From positions 243,600 to 279,599 of the forward strand of contig CAJNDS010002739.1 of NCBI GenBank assembly GCA_905221605.1: DNA of 36,000 bases. The letters run 5' to 3'. Shown here piece after piece: positions 33,194 through 36,000 of the stretch. How positions within the stretch are numbered: position 1 is the stretch's first letter; every line of letters begins with the position of its first letter. The position numbers and the translations under genes are program-made. The stretch comes from Symbiodinium natans. Lineage: Eukaryota > Sar > Dinophyceae > Suessiales > Symbiodiniaceae. The notes beneath the pieces were generated by a model that did no database searches, was not told the DNA's origin, and saw only the letters and a list, made by a program, of their open reading frames with translations.

Positions 33194-36000
33194 GGGTGCG
33201 TTCCTGATTTTAGGTTCTCATTGCGGCGATAGGCCCATAGCACAAATAGCACAGTGCACTTGGGCGTTAACATGCTGATCCTTGCCATCCCGGGAGATGC
33301 CTCAGTAAGGGTGGCGAACAGTGGCGGACAGCGGCGAATGTATGATTATGGTTAGAACCAGTGAGCACTAGTGCCAGTACTGTTCTTGTCCTTTTCTTCA
33401 TTCTCCGGCAGAGGAAGCCCGCAGCAATCTGACCACGGCGCTGCAGCTGGTGTCCCAATCTGTGGGTGCAGAGGCAGATCCCAGCACTCAGGCGCGTCCT
33501 GTTCCCCTTGCCCCCCTACTGTTACATTGTGTAGCCGTGTGGAGTATTCAAACCTAACAGAAAGGGCGTGAGCTGAGTTTTTGGCAGCTGAGGGGTTTTT
33601 CTTGTTGCGGAGATCGCTTTCCTAACGGCAAGAATGCTGCTGCAGATCGCAGATTTTTAGTCCGCCTTTCTGGTAGAAGATCATTTCCAGTCATTTCCGA
33701 TCGTCTTGAGATTGTCTTGAGACATCCCACAAAAGTCCTAAATTCCGAGCATTAATTCTCGCTGAATAACCCTATGGGTGGTAGCTGCCACTATCGCCTG
33801 CTCCCCAGCTTACGAAATTTTCTTAAAGCCCTACGCAGGGAGTTTTGTCGAGTTTTATCTAATCTCAAGAATCGTAACCTTTACTAGCATTTAATACAGT
33901 AAGAAGAGTGGCTCAGTCTTAAGAGAGGAGCAGATGCGGGCAGGCGAAACGTACCCCGAAACATATGCGAACAAACGTACACCCTCAGCTGTATCTTTGA
34001 CCTGGTCACCTTGCTTTTTTTTCAGATGGGCCAACAGGACGAGGCGAAGAATGAGCAGCTCCTTCGCGAGGATCTCAAAAGTTGCACCTTGCCATCATTC
34101 AGAGCCCATCGTCTCCCACCCACCCAGGCTGTAGCTCGTTATTCTGACTTCTTGATGCCGTCAAGGTCGCTTGGCGCTTGGAGACCTACATGAGGACACC
34201 TTGGCCTCTCTTGTGCTACTGGCAAGGTTTCTCAAGGACTCGCTGCCGTGCTGCTAGGAAGGGAACTTGCGATGCAGTTTTGCTGCAGCCGATTCCATGT
34301 CGTTGTTCCATTTTGATTCTCTGGTATCATGAAGATGGGCGGGCGGTGGGACGTGCTTGTGCCCATGCTTGTGCCCATGCCGGAACCATGCCAAAAAGCC
34401 TGGAGGCCTTCAGAAGTTTAGAGCCTCAAGCGGAGCCAAGCGGAGTCACAATGGAGAGCTCCTTGATGAGGTTGCCTTTGCCTCCTGCCTCATGTATGAA
34501 GATGTATGAACGTCCGCAGCTCAAGGGGGTCCACAAAAAAGGAAGAAAGGGTTGGGCCAGCTGACAGCTGACCCCCCCAGACTCGTTGAACAGTTGAAAA
34601 AAAGCCCTGGTGCTGATCCTGTGAATGTTGACCACCCCGCGTGAATAACGGGTCATTCGGTGCTTTTTCTCAGTCTGGTGCTGAAAACATTGCTCTTGGC
34701 GCAAGATTTCCTTTTCCCAAAGCTTGAATGAGCAAACTGTGAATATTGCGTCGAAGCAGTCCGGTATAGGGCTTTGGGAACCCACGTCATGCCTGGAAGT
34801 AGCATCAAGATACATACAGTAGCCCGGCAGTGCTCCAGGACAAAGAGCGGTGTGAGGAGGCGGAGCCCCTGTTCCGTGAGGCATTGCATGGCCGCAGGAG
34901 CCCCAGAGGTGAGAGTGTTGCCGCAGCAGCGTTTCACCAGCGATTCAGTCCCGGGGGGGTTTAGGGTTTAGGGGCTTTGGTAGAGATGCTCATGTTTGAA
35001 GACCATGCAATCGAGTGGTCGCGCCAAATCCTGGAGAAAGCAACATCCTTTTGCACACGACCTGGCGAGGTTGAGGTTGCACTAAGCTGGGTATTGGGTC
35101 AAGGTCCTGTCCAAGAATAGAAGTCCGTTGCTCTGTCACCCAAATGTCACCTATATATCAGCTTAGGAGACCCCAGATGTCCACAATGGCACGAACAAAA
35201 GTACTGATTGAAATGCCCTGTTTCACTGAAGTGACGCTGTGGTATCTCGTCATCACTGCTGTGGACGGCCCTATGTCCCTACGTAGTGCGCATATGCCCG
35301 CAGTAGGTTCTCTGCAACAGTCGTGACCCTGAATGGGGTACAGGCCCAGAAGCTGGAAGGTTGCGCCTTGTCATCACTCAGCAGACCTAAGACCTATGAT
35401 AGGGAGCACAGTCGCCATAGTCCCGCCCACCCTGGCTGTAGCTCGTTATTCAACTTCCTGATGCCGTGGAGGTCGCGAGAAACTTGGAGACCTTCATGAC
35501 GACACCTTGGACTGTCTTGTAAGATTGGCGGAGTTGCTCAAGGACTCGCTGTCGTGCTGCTATAGGAAAGGGAACTCGCGATGCTGGAAGAGTTTCGCAG
35601 CAGCTTCGATTTCAATTTCGTTGTTCCATTTGATTCTCTGGTATCGTGAAGACGGGCGGGCGGTGGGACGGGCTTGTGCCTATGCCAGAACCATGCCAGA
35701 ACCATGCCAAAAAGCCTGGCGGCCTTCGGAAGTCTAGAGCCTAAAGCGGAGCCTAGCGAAGTCGAATAGAGAGCTCCTTGATCGGGTTTCCTTTGCTTCC
35801 TGCCTCCTGTATGAAGATGTATGAAGATTTACGAAGGGGTTTCACACAAAGGGACAGCGAAAGCATGCAGAGGACGCAAGTTCGCAAACAACGGAAGAGA
35901 TCCCCCAACACGATGGCTAATCAACCCTGGTGCTGAGCCTGTGAATGTTGTGCTGCAAGCACTGCTCTTGGTGCAAGATTTTCCTGTTCCCAAAGACTTG
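33002..36000 (+). CDS. Tetratricopeptide protein of kinesin-light-chain type (gene 4, runs off the right edge)
   Basis: Exons: about 33002-33193, 33412-33491, 34026-34080, 34166-34247, 34459-34503, 34581-about 34735, 34839-34908, 35321-35359, 35472-35553, 35774-35818, and one running to the edge. The motifs are those of the KLC-type TPR: CEEAEPLFREAL, KLEGREKLGDLHDDTL and LGDLHEDTLASLVLLARFLK, where the family has ALEGREK..LGxxHPxTLxSxxNLAxLL. Several junctions fit in phase: 33491/34026, 34080/34166, 34908/35321 and 35359/35472. TPRs are protein-binding scaffolds; in algae such proteins are large families of mostly unknown partner. The 5' start and the exon order between 34503 and 34839 are uncertain. 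Confidence 0.6.
33492..34025 (+). other. Intron of gene 4
   Basis: Starts with GCGCGT after CACTCAG and ends with the pyrimidine-rich acceptor GCTTTTTTTTCAG. No exon recognised within. Confidence 0.5.
34081..34735 (+). repeat. Tandem duplication in gene 4, copy 1
   Basis: Starts at GTTGCACCTTGCCATCA and matches 35360-36000 over its length with many substitutions and small gaps; offset is about 1.28 kb. It contains the TPR exon 34166-34247 and the exon 34459-34503, which have equal-length partners (82 and 45 bases) in copy 2. Confidence 0.9.
34736..35359 (+). CDS. Gene 4 exons between the duplicated segments (34839-34908, 35321-35359)
   Basis: 34839 (after GCTCCAG) reads DKERCEEAEPLFREALHGRR and ends at GTGAGA. 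35321 (after GCAACAG) reads VTLNGVQAQKLE with one base left, which restores Gly with the next exon to give KLEGREKLGDLH. A short TTTAGGG array lies at 34958-34976. Confidence 0.55.
35360..36000 (+). repeat. Tandem duplication in gene 4, copy 2 (reaches the window edge)
   Basis: Counterpart of 34081-34735. TPR exon 35472-35553 reads REKLGDLHDDTLDCLVRLAE. Exon 35774-35818 reads LLDRVSFASCLLYED and keeps the GTATGA donor of copy 1. The last part, GAEPVNVVLQALLLVQDF, is continuous here but interrupted in copy 1. Confidence 0.9.

Noticed and set aside
1-36000. Spliced-leader gene or exon, rRNA, tRNA
   Set aside because: I looked for the dinoflagellate spliced-leader core (CCATTTTGGCTCAAG) and for rRNA/tRNA-like stretches and saw none.

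Overview
The window looks like nuclear DNA of a dinoflagellate, probably close to Symbiodiniaceae. Three things point there. TTTAGGG/CCCTAAA telomere-type repeats are scattered through the interior. All convincing coding is split into small exons on the + strand. Exon junctions can be placed precisely because two diverged copies of the same 22-exon block are present: introns start with GC more often than GT, sometimes with GA, and every intron ends AG followed by G. No bacterial-style genes, rRNA, tRNA, CRISPR or plasmid features were seen. Most long single-frame ORFs are chance ORFs, so I annotate exons; all boundaries are read by eye and have no transcript support.

Layout. (1) About 1-18.36 kb: one large gene with a probable C2 domain (989-1129 and 2351-2432) followed by about 17 thrombospondin type-1 (TSP1/TSR) domains. 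Three leading domains (2.6-6.3 kb) precede two copies of a seven-domain block, unit A (6487-11740) and unit B (11793-18267). Exon lengths match almost perfectly between units while introns have diverged. The gene appears to end at a TGA at 18358-18360. (2) About 18.5-23.2 kb: a second gene starts at an ATG in good context at 18508, only about 150 bp downstream; its product is not recognised, and several coding-like exons follow. (3) About 23.2-26.3 kb: mostly unresolved. (4) 26.57-31.23 kb: a probable secretory/type I membrane protein with a signal-peptide exon between telomeric arrays, luminal exons, Cys-rich repeats resembling Golgi glycoprotein 1 (GLG1, Cys-rich FGFR repeat), a transmembrane segment and a Lys-rich tail. 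(5) About 33.0 kb to the right edge: a tetratricopeptide protein of kinesin-light-chain type, with a tandemly duplicated segment of about 1.28 kb.

Between and inside genes lie telomere-like arrays, two families of foldback elements of about 85-100 bp, a shared motif followed by G-rich tracts, microsatellites and a minisatellite. All genes run the same way with short spacing, as is usual in dinoflagellates, where unidirectional clusters and spliced-leader trans-splicing are known. The TSP1 protein would be expected at the cell surface or secreted, in adhesion or recognition; this is inferred from the domain family only.
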